Positions 1 to 6,746 of a stretch of 9,645 nucleotides of DNA are shown here, one piece after another. Position 1 is the stretch's first letter. Each line of letters opens with the position of its first letter. The stretch comes from Thermococci archaeon. Its GTDB lineage: Archaea; Methanobacteriota_B; Thermococci; Thermococcales; Thermococcaceae. The position numbers and the translations under genes are program-made. Below the pieces are notes generated by a model. It worked only from the letters and a program-made list of their open reading frames with translations. It did not search any database and was not told the DNA's origin. Location: contig QMUF01000052.1 of assembly GCA_003663525.1 (NCBI GenBank), positions 1 to 9,645 on the forward strand. The letters run 5' to 3'.

Positions 1-1
1 G

Positions 2-663
2 GTAGATGATGAGCTGAAAAGATTAAACTGCTTAAGACGCTCAAAGCTAGAATATGTCCGTTTTGCTGCTGTTGGTTGCTACGCCTTGGATTTGAAGTTT
101 CTAACCATACTGGAAAATAACTGGGGCAAAAGTAGGAAGTTCATCCCTTATGCTCGCGAAATTAGGGATAAGTGGGAAGAGATTGCAAAGGATTTCTACT
201 GGGGTTGTCATTCGGCAAAGTTTGGAAACTATATCTTCTACTCCTTTGGTAATCATGCCGGTTCAAGAAATGCTTTTCCCGATTTAGTCTGGTCTGGAAA
301 AGTAGGGAAAGAAGAAGCAGAAGCTTTAGGTAGGGCACTTGAAAGCGAAAAAACAAGGAAATTTTAGAAAAATATGGATACGCTGGGATTTCATTCTTCA
401 ATAGGGATGATAAGAAGATGGCATGGGAGGTTGCTGGTAGAGTTGCAAGTGAAGTGAAAAAGCTTATAGCTGAAGTGGGAGAGCTGGAAGAAGATTTAGG
501 CAAATTAAAAGCAAGTCAGTGGCGCACTTTTGAAGAGCTCTTCATTGAAGCCTGGCACTGGGTTTTTGGGTGGGTAAACAACGTTTTAATTAGGAAGAGC
601 TACTTTGCAGAGCCAGAGGAAAGCGAAGATGGAGGGAAATACATTAAGTGGGTGTCCCTTTAG
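2..663 (+). pseudogene. Unrecognised protein, 5'-partial and frameshifted
   Basis: I do not recognise this family. The open frame enters from the left edge at base 2 (no start visible) and runs to TAG at 365-367. The next frame carries on from about base 349 to TAG at 661-663. The two parts join naturally across the A6 run at 348-353: with one extra A the protein reads ...ALESEKNKEILEKYGY... without a break, giving about 220 visible residues. The product is soluble and rich in charged and aromatic residues (YWGCHSAKFGNYIFYSFGN). A helical, coiled-coil-like stretch (VASEVKKLIAEVGELEEDL) lies at about 423-500, and a Trp-rich segment (EAWHWVFGWVNN) follows at about 550-585. There is no signal peptide or membrane segment in the visible part. 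The frameshift may be a base-calling error or true inactivation. Coding potential is clear; function is unknown. Confidence 0.6.
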
Positions 664-911
664 TGCATAAGGTTTACGACCTCCGCAATTCTCTTTGCCA
701 AATAATCAACCAGCATTTGAGTTTTTGAGTCATTTACAGTTTCCCTTTCTTCTCGATATCCCGGCACAATAACGGCGCCAGCAATAATCGCTTGAGCATC
801 CAAATTAGTGAAGATGTTAAATTCAGCTGTGATACTTCTGGTAATTTTTTCGCTGCGGTTAATCTTGTTCCGGAGATTCTTGACATCAGAGGAAGGGATA
901 ATCCAGAACAC
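660..911 (-). CDS. Small unrecognised protein, possibly a remnant of a larger gene
   Basis: This is an 83-residue frame starting at GTG (909-911), the first possible start after the TAA at 921-923. It is not assigned to a family. The composition looks like a folded alpha/beta protein rather than a shadow: a hydrophobic strand-like core (DAQAIIAGAVIVPGY), then a charged stretch and an amphipathic C-terminal helix (KTQMLVDYLAKRIAEVVN). Its TAA stop (660-662) overlaps the TAG of the + strand gene (661-663), a tight tail-to-tail arrangement. Its start overlaps the last 26 bases of the codirectional AAA ATPase. A GGAG lies only about 1 base before the GTG, too close to be a normal ribosome-binding site. 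It may therefore be a C-terminal fragment left when an upstream part was lost, or a gene coupled to the ATPase. Confidence 0.4.
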   Translation of the reverse strand: MFWIIPSSDVKNLRNKINRSEKITRSITAEFNIFTNLDAQAIIAGAVIVPGYREERETVNDSKTQMLVDYLAKRIAEVVNLMH

Positions 912-2106
912 TCCTATAATTTATTCCATGGAGAAATCTCGGCACGTCGCTTCCCTTCAGAACTACCACATCTCTTGGGTACCTCCTCCCTGATGAGCCA
1001 GATTTTACCTCGACCCTCATATCGGGCACTACGGCATCTATTTCGTATCTATCGCTTCTAAAATAGTACATCCTCCTAAACTTCCTGTAAAGATGCTCTT
1101 GGACAGCCCACTCATAGAGAACAGAGTCTTCCAGTTTAACATGGGCCCACTCTGCAAATGCACGGGCCATAAGAGGGTCTCTGATTGCGAATTTTCTATT
1201 TTTCTTTGGAACCTCTTTTGTTCCTCGCTCTGAAAAGGGTATCTTCAAAACGGTTCTGAGCTCTGAGAGAACTTCAATGTAATCCCTTGCTGTCCCCCTG
1301 TTTATACCAACCTCTTCTCCAATTTCTCTGTAGGAGAGTGGACTTGGAGCCCTACTTATAATTGTCCCGAGGATTTCCCTTGCTATCTCCGGGTTCTTCT
1401 CCTTTTCGAGACTCCTCAAATCTGCTTTGATGGCACCAATGATGTCAGCTTTTCTTATCTTCCTGTTGAGGTATGCAACGTATCCTCCTGTTATCAGGTA
1501 GCCTCGGAAAGTTTCCTCACCCAGTTCACTGAAGTAATCTTCAGTTTTGTTTAGCAAGGCGTAGTATTCTCTAAAACCAAGGGGCATTACTTCAATTACC
1601 TTCCCACTCCCCATTCTGCCGGCAAAGTTTGAGGTGGCCCTATCTAGGTTCACAGAGACAGAACCCATTATTGTGATCACATCATTTTTGAACTTTCTCC
1701 TGTTTATCAGATCTATTATTGCCTTCCACCAGCTCCTAACAGACGTTACTTCGTCGAGAAAAATCAGCGAGCTTTTTATGTTCTTGGCCTCTCTAAGGCG
1801 GAGGTACTCTTCAAGAACCTCTCTGAGATCATGGTAGGTGTCTAAAATCGTGCAGTCGTAGTAAAAAACTTCGTAGGGGTTGCTCCCTTCTTTCAACCTC
1901 TCACGTAGAAGCCTCTCTATTAGAAGCTTCACACCAAGAGTTTTTCCGACCCTTCTCGGCCCGATTACAAAGTTCACGGAGAACGGAGTGAGAGACAGCT
2001 CTTTGATCCATTTTGGGATGTATTTGTGCTCCAGCTCTTCCCATTCTTCTATTTCAGGGTCTTCCTCGTGAACCCACCATGAATTGTATTCAACGATGTC
2101 CGGCAT
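886..2106 (-). CDS. Archaeal AAA-type ATPase with winged helix and PD-(D/E)XK-like C-terminus
   Basis: This is an intact 406-residue protein of the family of archaeal AAA (AAA_14/DUF4143-like) ATPases that is expanded in Thermococcales. Walker A is GPRRVGKT at about residues 49-56 and Walker B is LIFLDE at about 114-119. A winged-helix-like segment follows at about 255-280 (SYREIGEEVGINRGTARDYI). The C-terminal part has YEIDAVVPDMRVEVKSG, a D...E-x-K pattern of the PD-(D/E)XK nuclease fold. I prefer the ATG at 2104-2106 to the upstream GTG at 2113-2115, because GGTGGGAG lies just before the ATG. The biological role of this family is poorly known; members are often in accessory or mobile regions. 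It stands out as the only larger intact gene among damaged neighbours. The promoter holds two TATA-centred palindromes (2135-2191), and its own winged helix makes autoregulation conceivable (inference). Confidence 0.88.
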   Translation of the reverse strand: MPDIVEYNSWWVHEEDPEIEEWEELEHKYIPKWIKELSLTPFSVNFVIGPRRVGKTLGVKLLIERLLRERLKEGSNPYEVFYYDCTILDTYHDLREVLEEYLRLREAKNIKSSLIFLDEVTSVRSWWKAIIDLINRRKFKNDVITIMGSVSVNLDRATSNFAGRMGSGKVIEVMPLGFREYYALLNKTEDYFSELGEETFRGYLITGGYVAYLNRKIRKADIIGAIKADLRSLEKEKNPEIAREILGTIISRAPSPLSYREIGEEVGINRGTARDYIEVLSELRTVLKIPFSERGTKEVPKKNRKFAIRDPLMARAFAEWAHVKLEDSVLYEWAVQEHLYRKFRRMYYFRSDRYEIDAVVPDMRVEVKSGSSGRRYPRDVVVLKGSDVPRFLHGINYRSVLDYPFL

Positions 2107-2134
2107 CTCTCCCACCTTTGTCAGTTAATAGTTC

Positions 2135-2156
2135 GCAAGTCTTTATAAACTCTTGC
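2135..2156 (-). promoter_or_regulatory. Promoter-proximal TATA box inside a 22-bp near-palindrome (copy 1)
   Basis: The arms GCAAG and CTTGC flank a TTTATAAA core, with two unpaired bases on each side; 18 of 22 positions obey the dyad symmetry. The core (2142-2149) is a good archaeal TATA box. On the minus strand transcription would begin near base 2120, giving a leader of about 14 nt that holds the GGTGGGAG site before the ATPase ATG at 2106. A factor bound to this palindrome would directly block TBP, so it is a plausible operator. The operator role is inferred; the symmetry and position are seen. Confidence 0.65.
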
Positions 2157-2169
2157 ATAATTATATCCA

Positions 2170-2191
2170 GCAAGTCTTTATAAACTGTTGC
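2170..2191 (-). repeat. Second copy of the TATA-centred near-palindrome
   Basis: The first 17 bases are identical to copy 1 (2135-2151) and 21 of 22 match overall; the single difference turns the right arm CTTGC into GTTGC. The two copies lie in direct orientation, 35 bp start to start, with a 13-bp AT-rich spacer. The TTTATAAA core (2177-2184) could be a second promoter with a leader of about 50 nt, or an auxiliary operator. The symmetry (16 of 22) is weaker than in copy 1. Confidence 0.65.
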
Positions 2192-2230
2192 CTGTTGTTA
2201 TCAGTCTCATGTCTCCCATGAGTGGTTTCC
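2192..2230. other. Short intergenic stretch
   Basis: This stretch lies between the second palindrome copy and the TGA of the propeller fragment. It contains TCTCATGTCTCCCATGAG, an imperfect dyad (CTCATG-n6-CATGAG at 2206-2223) that could form a small hairpin at the 3' end of the propeller remnant. I see no poly-T tract that would make it a convincing terminator. Confidence 0.3.
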
Positions 2231-2766
2231 TCAGAGGGTCTCATAGAATATCTCAACAATCATAGCCATTTTTTCTTTCTCTTCCCTCACCCCGCGCGCG
2301 AGGTTTTCACTTAAGACCTCTATCCACCCGTTCTCCCAGAGCTTCTTTTTCCAGATTAACTTCCCATCAAAGCCCAACTTGGCAACAATGGCACTCCTGT
2401 TGAGCTCCCCCCAACAAGTATTCCATCGTTAAGGAGTTGAATGGCCGTTTCGGCACCCTCTCCGAGCGTTGCTTCCCACTCACCGGTTAGAGAAACCCAA
2501 AACTCTCCATTCTTGTCGCCCGTAATGAGAATTTTGCCGTTCAAATCCCTGACATCGAGTGCTATTCTATTTCCGAGGGGTTTCTCCCCGATTATGTCTC
2601 CTTCCCAATTGAACTCAAAAGATATTACCTTCCAGTTGCCATCTTTCACGCTTCCTGTAAGAGTGAAACTATCTTTACCTTCAACAATACACCCGAACAT
2701 CGCATCCTCCCATGTGCCAAGCGTTCTCTCTTGGAGGGAGTCGCCCTTAAATTCCAGAACCGAGAC
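2231..2766 (-). pseudogene. C-terminal piece of a probable beta-propeller (WD/PQQ-like) protein, frameshifted
   Basis: The frame is open from 2766 down to TAG/TGA-type stops in two parts. The first (to 2356) shows repeating strand patterns typical of propeller blades: SFTLTGSVKDGNWKVISFEF, GKILITGDKNGEFWVSLTG, and the start of ILVGG. Adding one G to the G6 run (C6 on + at 2407-2412) continues the protein as ELNRSAIVAKLGFDGKLIWKKKLWENGW and on to TGA at 2231-2233. The G-x-D-G-K-x-x-W motif is characteristic of PQQ/WD-like blades. The beginning is missing: the frame has TGA at 2767-2769 and no good start before the ATG at 2698-2700. Immediately upstream lies an MFS fragment, so the N-terminal blades were probably removed by a deletion. 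The substrate or partner is unknown. Related archaeal proteins are often secreted or cell-surface anchored, but no signal peptide survives here. Confidence 0.6.
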
Positions 2767-3066
2767 TCATAAGTGGATAAACCAAAGATGCGAGAAGAGC
2801 GTTGTGAAGCAGAATTAGTAGGAGAGGAAGCGAGTAAATTGTGTACCCTATGAGTAGAGCCTTTTATATCCAAGCAGATCTGCTATTCTACCTCCAGCAA
2901 GGTTCCCAAAAGCTCTCATCATAAGTGCAAGGCTGAAGATTAAGCCTATTTGAGTTTTGCTAATCCCCAAATCTAGAAGAAAATATTGGATGTACATAAT
3001 CCAGAGGACATTTGAGGAGACCATTATCACATTTGAGAGCGTGATTAAGGGGAGATTTCTGTTCAT
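2747..3066 (-). pseudogene. MFS transporter, N-terminal fragment, frameshifted
   Basis: This encodes the first third of a major facilitator superfamily transporter. From the ATG at 3064-3066 (a GTG directly precedes it) the frame gives two hydrophobic helices around LITLSNVIMVSSNVLWIMYIQ and TQIGLIFSLALMMRAFGNL. Then comes GGRIADLLGYK, which matches MFS motif A (G-x-x-x-D-x-x-G-[RK]-[RK]) in the loop between helices 2 and 3. This frame ends at TAG 2848-2850. One added A in the A4 run (T4 on + at 2862-2865) restores ...GYKKALLIGYTIYSLPLLLILLHNA..., helices 3 and 4. That frame stops at TAA 2747-2749, about 106 residues from the start, where a full transporter has 380-400. The remaining eight helices are absent, replaced by the propeller fragment. 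The gene cannot make a working transporter. Confidence 0.7.
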
Positions 3067-3084
3067 CACTGCTTACTACTCAGA

Positions 3085-3097
3085 AAAGTTTTTAAGG
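3085..3097. promoter_or_regulatory. Shared divergent TATA-like element
   Basis: The sequence AAAGTTTTTAAGG reads as CCTTAAAAAC on the minus strand, about 25-30 bases before the MFS ATG at 3066, so that transcript would be nearly leaderless. On the + strand the same element lies about 30-40 bases before the ATG at 3126. The two genes diverge from a 59-bp gap that has no other TATA candidate. This is assigned from position and AT content only. Confidence 0.4.
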
Positions 3098-3125
3098 TTT
3101 TGAGCGAGTTGTATTGAGAAAGAGG

Positions 3126-3510
3126 ATGAGAGTCTTCATATCATCCTCTCTAAAGAATAAGGAGCTTAACAAAAAGGATAACTGAGGCTCTTGAAGAGCA
3201 TGGGTTTGAAGTTTACCTTCCTCAGAGAGATACCCCACAATCTAACGATATAGAGACTGTCTTCAGGGCAAATGTTGAGGGTATTAAAAGAGCAGATGTT
3301 GTAGTTGCTGTCATAATCAATTATGGACGTGACTTTGGATTTGAAGTTGGCTTTGTTTATGGACTTGGGAAGCCAATAATCGGCCTAATAAATGATGAAA
3401 GTTATAAAGGGGACAAGATGATTGCAGGAGCACTTACAGATACAGCAAAAGGTTTGGATGAATTATTTTATAAAATAAAAAGCTTGGCAGGAGGTAAGAG
3501 GAGGCAGTGA
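3126..3510 (+). pseudogene. Nucleoside 2-deoxyribosyltransferase-like protein, frameshifted
   Basis: The gene begins at ATG 3126 (preceded by AGAGG) with MRVFISSSLKNKELNK and hits TGA at 3183-3185. Removing one A from the A5 run at 3171-3175 gives ...LNKRITEALEEHGFEVYLPQRD... in frame to TGA 3508-3510, a 127-residue protein. It fits the nucleoside 2-deoxyribosyltransferase/DNPH1 family. The N-terminal strand is VFISSSL, the motif VYLPQRD is at about 29-35, IKRADVVVAV is at about 53-62, and GFEVGFVYGLGKPI (71-84) holds the expected catalytic Glu73. Known members cleave or exchange the N-glycosidic bond of (deoxy)nucleosides or their 5'-monophosphates in the cytoplasm; which substrate applies here cannot be told. 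All family motifs survive apart from the single base, so the lesion is recent or an artefact. Confidence 0.75.
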
Positions 3511-3541
3511 AACCGCCACACTTATATCCCAATCCCGCCTA

Positions 3542-3584
3542 ATTAAAGATATTTGTTATTCCTTCGACAAATCATCTAGAGGTA
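3542..3584 (+). promoter_or_regulatory. Candidate promoter and ribosome-binding site of the nitrilase-like gene
   Basis: An AT-rich TTAAAGATATT (about 3542-3552) sits 40-50 bases before the ATG at 3591. GAGGTAGGAG precedes the ATG by a few bases and is a good archaeal Shine-Dalgarno sequence. A second TATA-like candidate, ACTTATAT, lies at 3520-3527. I cannot decide which is used. Confidence 0.3.
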
Positions 3585-3590
3585 GGAGTT

Positions 3591-4270
3591 ATGAAGGTCG
3601 CTCTAATCCCGATGAGAGTTAAAGTTAACGACTTTGAAACAAACTGGCAGGAGTTTAAACAAAGATTTAAAGAAGCTTTGGAATACAGTCCTGACATTCT
3701 AGTTTTCCCGAGTACTGCCTTACGGGCTTTAAAGAGTGGGATTTTAGCGGAGCGAAGCTTTATGGTGAAACCATCAATAGAGTCAGCAAACTTGCAAAGG
3801 AGAACTCGGTTTATGTGATCTTCGGCCTCCTTGAGCCTTACAAAAACTGTATTTACAACTCCGCTCTGCTCATCAATCAAGAAGGTGAAATTATTTTAAA
3901 GCACCGCAAGTTTCAAGAACCCATGAAGTTCTGCAGGGGCAACACGGTGAAAACCACTAATACCGAATTCGGGAAAGTCTCCATAATCATCTGCGGCGAC
4001 CTTTACAACAAGCGCATAGCCAAGTGGGTAAAGAAGAAAAAGCCCGATTATCTCTTCGTGCCTATGGAGTACTCGCCAGAAACTGGAAACATCATCGAGG
4101 AAGACATCAAAGTAATGTCCGAAAGGGCTAGACTCCTTGAGGTTAAGACCTTTGTAGTGAATAGCTCTCCGCCAGGTGGAGCATGGGTATTTGATGAAAG
4201 TGGGGACCTTCTAACCCAAACTGCTAGAGATAATGTCTTAACTTTTAGTTTGTTTGAAAATATGTATTAA
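3591..4270 (+). pseudogene. Carbon-nitrogen hydrolase (nitrilase superfamily), frameshifted
   Basis: As written, the frame from ATG 3591 runs correctly to LVFP and then goes wrong. One extra base in the TTTTCCC stretch (3703-3709) restores LVFPEYCLTGFKEWDFSGAK and joins the second part to TAA 4268-4270, 226 residues in all. The Glu-Lys-Cys triad of the superfamily is then visible: Glu41 in FPEY, Lys107 in LKHRKF, and Cys135 in SIIICGDLYN. Members hydrolyse amides, nitriles or carbamoyl compounds; no substrate can be given. The protein is somewhat shorter than the usual 260-290 residues. Without the repair, the only long product would start inside the second part (for example ATG 3815) and would lack the catalytic Glu, so the allele as written is probably inactive. 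The next gene is a transporter permease 97 bp on, with its own promoter. Confidence 0.8.
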
Positions 4271-4327
4271 TTCTGAAGATTTGAATAAATTTTAGTTATA
4301 TTATTTGACATTTTTGAAAGAGTAAAG

Positions 4328-4345
4328 CTTATAATATTGTGCACA
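4328..4345 (+). promoter_or_regulatory. Promoter of the permease operon
   Basis: The TATA-like CTTATAATATT (4328-4338), preceded by AGTAAAG as a possible BRE, lies about 35 bases before the ATG at 4368, so the leader would be about 10 nt. An 8-bp perfect palindrome TGTGCACA (4338-4345) directly follows the TATA box and could be an operator half or chance. Confidence 0.5.
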
Positions 4346-4367
4346 CGTATACCATATTGGAAGAGCT

Positions 4368-5398
4368 ATGAAATTCCCTTACAAGACTGTTGCTAGATTG
4401 TTTGGTATTTACATCTGTGTATTGATTATAATAACCACCACTGCAGGATTAGCTAATGGAAAATTAGTCAAAATGGAAGCTGAACAAGATGTGATTACTT
4501 TACAATTTAGAAATCCTGCATTTTATGAACTTTTAAGAGAAAATGCCACAAAAGAAAACAAAACTGTTGTTCAATACTACCATGAAAAGCTAGTAGAAGC
4601 AAAAGGACTTAATACAAACGTTTTCATCCGAGGAATCCAACTTCTTAAACAAAGTTGGGATGAGCTGAAAATGGCAAAAAATGTTCGGCTGGGAAGGGCA
4701 GTTTTAATCACTCTGGGAGTGTTACTGTTCTCTCTCCTTCTGATACTTTGTATAAGTATCACAGTTGGAATGAAAATAGCAACAAAATCCTCTTTTTTAA
4801 ACTTCATAGAGAGTCTTGCTAGGTTTTTCAATGGAATCCCTTCTTGGTGGATTGCCGTTCTTTTTGTGTTCATCTTTGCTATCAAGTACAATATCTTTCC
4901 TGCAAGTGGGTTGATGAGCATGCCACCTGAAGATGGTTTTGGTTTAGCCCTCGATATATTAAAGCATTTAATTCTGCCGATAGCTACAATAGTTTCTGTT
5001 TTTGTTTGGGAGTTTATAGCGATAGTAGCTAGGGAAACTCAAAAAGAATTTGAGGAGGTTTATATAATCACTGAAATTGCTAAAGGAGTTCCAAATGCGG
5101 TCATCTATTGGAAACATATACTCAAAAATATTGGGATAACCTTGAGTTCTTTCACTGCTCAGAAGTTTGGGGAGATGCTTACGGATTATTTGGTATTAGA
5201 TGCTTTTTTTCACTTCAAGGTTTGGGCTTGTTGTTGAAAAACAGTTTTGTTAGAGAGGTCATCCCGAACGTGGGGGTCGTGGTTAGCTTCAGACCATATC
5301 TGTTTTTTCCGCTTACAATAATTATAGCTACATTGTTCTTTGGTATTTCTTTGGTCATTGAACTGATAAAGGGAACACTTGATCCGAGGGTGACCTAA
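4368..5398 (+). pseudogene. ABC transporter permease, DppB/OppB type, frameshifted near the C-terminus
   Basis: This is the first of a pair of dipeptide/oligopeptide-type inner-membrane permeases. The layout is a membrane helix at about residues 9-27, a long extracytoplasmic segment (about 28-110), then a core of helices beginning with AVLITLGVLLFSLLLIL and including SWWIAVLFVFIFAI. The cytoplasmic EAA-type loop, which docks the ATPase subunits, is ARETQKEFEEVYIITEIAKGVPNAVIYWKHI. The written frame ends at TGA 5235-5237 after ...LDAFFHFKVWACC. One extra T in the T7 run (5204-5210) restores LDAFFSLQGLGLLLKNSFVREV, matching the conserved F-x-x-x-G-L-G segment of DppB, and a last helix to TAA 5396-5398; the length is then 343 residues, normal for the family. 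The next permease starts on the very next base. The T7 run sits in the register of a canonical -1 slippery heptamer (T TTT TTT), so real frameshifting is an alternative to error or decay. Confidence 0.8.
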
Positions 5399-6700
5399 AT
5401 GAAGTTAAACAGACACCAGAAAGCTGGAGTTGTCATTTTAATTCTTTTCGTTGCTTTTGTACTATTCAGTGAGCTAAGCGTATCCAAAACAGAGATCAAC
5501 AATTGGGAAAATCCATTATACTGGAACAAATATCCCAAAAAAGCAAACCCAGTATGGTTCTCTATCTTTCGTGAACAAGTGCCCACCACTGTACTTTCCC
5601 CTTCAGAAGCGAGCAAAGTTGGAGAGGAATATTACCTTTTTACCTATGTTTACGTCCATCGATATTCTAGGCCCCCGAATAATATAGTATTCGATAGGAT
5701 TGATCCGGGATATTATATAATCGAAATTACACGTCCAGATGGCATTAAAATAAGAATCTATGATGATGAACTTAAAGAGGGGGTTAATTTAAATACTGAG
5801 CCTAAAATGAGTATGCAAATATTTTCAGCTATGAGAGAACAGCTAAATCTTAAGGAGGAAGATAGGGTTATTTTGACTCCTATGAAGATTTTATTTGCAA
5901 AAGATGTCAATTTTGCAACATTAGAAGGAGCTTACAAAATAGAAGTGCTGTGCAACTGTGACAAACCTCCTCAAGTCATTGTTCAGGGAGAAGCTTATGG
6001 TCTCCTGGGAACTGACAATTACGGAAGGGACATATGGGTAGGTTTTGTTAAAAGCATGAGAAATACACTTTATCTCGCTTTGGTTACTTCCGTAATTATT
6101 GTTGTTTTGGGAGTTTTGATAGGTTCTATTTCGGGATATTTTGATAATGAGCTTTCCAAAGTTGTTACATTTTTACTTGAAGTCCTCACTGCACTTCCCG
6201 TACTTCCTATTCTGATTGTTATAACATGGGTAATATCAACTCAAGGAATGGGAGAAAAAGTTAGCGTACCCCCTCTGAAATTTATGTTACTTCTGGCATT
6301 TCTTTTAATGGGAAAATTTGCTAAAACGATAAGGACGATCACGATAAAAGAGAAAGCCAAAGAGTATATAATGGTTGAGGTGTCTCTAGGGGCAAGCGGA
6401 GTTTACATCCTAAGAAGGCATATAGGACCAGTGATTCTAGAACATGCATTGAGGCACTTCACATTTTTAATGCCCAGAATCGTTGCCTTGATTTCTCTCT
6501 TTGGATTTTTTGGAATGATCCCTGGGACTAATTGGGGTTCCTTCATGATTGAGGCAATGGAGCAAGGTGCATTATATGGAAGCAAATGGTGGTGGATTCT
6601 CTCGCCTGGTGCTGCAATGGCATTTTTAAGTTTGGGATTCACCCTCTTAGCTTTGAGCCCTAGTTATGAAGAAGAGGGCATAGAAGCGTGGTTGAGTTAA
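5399..6700 (+). CDS. ABC transporter permease, DppC/OppC type, with enlarged extracytoplasmic domain
   Basis: This is an intact 433-residue partner permease. It starts at ATG 5399, directly after the TAA of the first permease, with GAGGGTGA (5386-5393) as ribosome-binding site, so the two are translationally coupled. After one N-terminal helix (about 8-26) comes a domain of roughly 165 residues, far larger than the usual DppC linker. Next is the conserved LLGTDNYGRDIW motif, then five or so helices and the ATPase-docking loop KEKAKEYIMVEVSLGASGVYILRRHIGP. In bacterial DppC the loop reads E-A-A-x-A-L-G-A-S; here VEVSLGAS. The pair would import a peptide or similar solute. No solute-binding protein or ATPase gene is within the window, so the partners must lie elsewhere. 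Substrate unknown. Confidence 0.88.
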   Translation: MKLNRHQKAGVVILILFVAFVLFSELSVSKTEINNWENPLYWNKYPKKANPVWFSIFREQVPTTVLSPSEASKVGEEYYLFTYVYVHRYSRPPNNIVFDRIDPGYYIIEITRPDGIKIRIYDDELKEGVNLNTEPKMSMQIFSAMREQLNLKEEDRVILTPMKILFAKDVNFATLEGAYKIEVLCNCDKPPQVIVQGEAYGLLGTDNYGRDIWVGFVKSMRNTLYLALVTSVIIVVLGVLIGSISGYFDNELSKVVTFLLEVLTALPVLPILIVITWVISTQGMGEKVSVPPLKFMLLLAFLLMGKFAKTIRTITIKEKAKEYIMVEVSLGASGVYILRRHIGPVILEHALRHFTFLMPRIVALISLFGFFGMIPGTNWGSFMIEAMEQGALYGSKWWWILSPGAAMAFLSLGFTLLALSPSYEEEGIEAWLS

Positions 6701-6709
6701 GGGAAAACT

Positions 6710-6739
6710 CTAAATATTCCCAATCATAATAATTCTGGT
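6710..6739 (+). promoter_or_regulatory. Promoter of the metG-beta operon
   Basis: CTAAATATT (6710-6718) lies about 30 bases before the ATG at 6747 and is the only TATA-like element in the 46-bp gap. A weak GGTG (6736-6739) lies 7 bases before the ATG. It would drive the four-gene operon 6747-9645+. Confidence 0.45.
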
Positions 6740-6746
6740 GTTAGTT

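Noticed and set aside
348..354. Canonical tandem-slip -1 frameshift site at the A6 run
   Set aside because: The zero-frame codons are GAA AAA ACA, so the first tRNA would not re-pair after a -1 slip; only single-codon slippage is possible. A lost A is simpler.
792..1061. Plus-strand frame of about 89 codons opposite the ATPase end
   Set aside because: Low-complexity translation with no family features; it is the antisense shadow of the ATPase and its downstream ORF.
2441..2818. Plus-strand frame of about 125 codons
   Set aside because: Antisense to the propeller and MFS fragments, whose family patterns fit the minus strand; Ser/Pro-rich shadow composition.
2862..2865. Programmed frameshift in the MFS gene
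   Set aside because: The run is only four A's and a -1 slip from the AAA codon would land on TAA; also the gene is truncated downstream, so it would not make a transporter.
4905..4960. C/D-box-like motifs (TTGATGA ... CTGA) suggesting a guide RNA
   Set aside because: The C box lacks the required purine, spacing is wrong, and the stretch is well explained as permease coding sequence.
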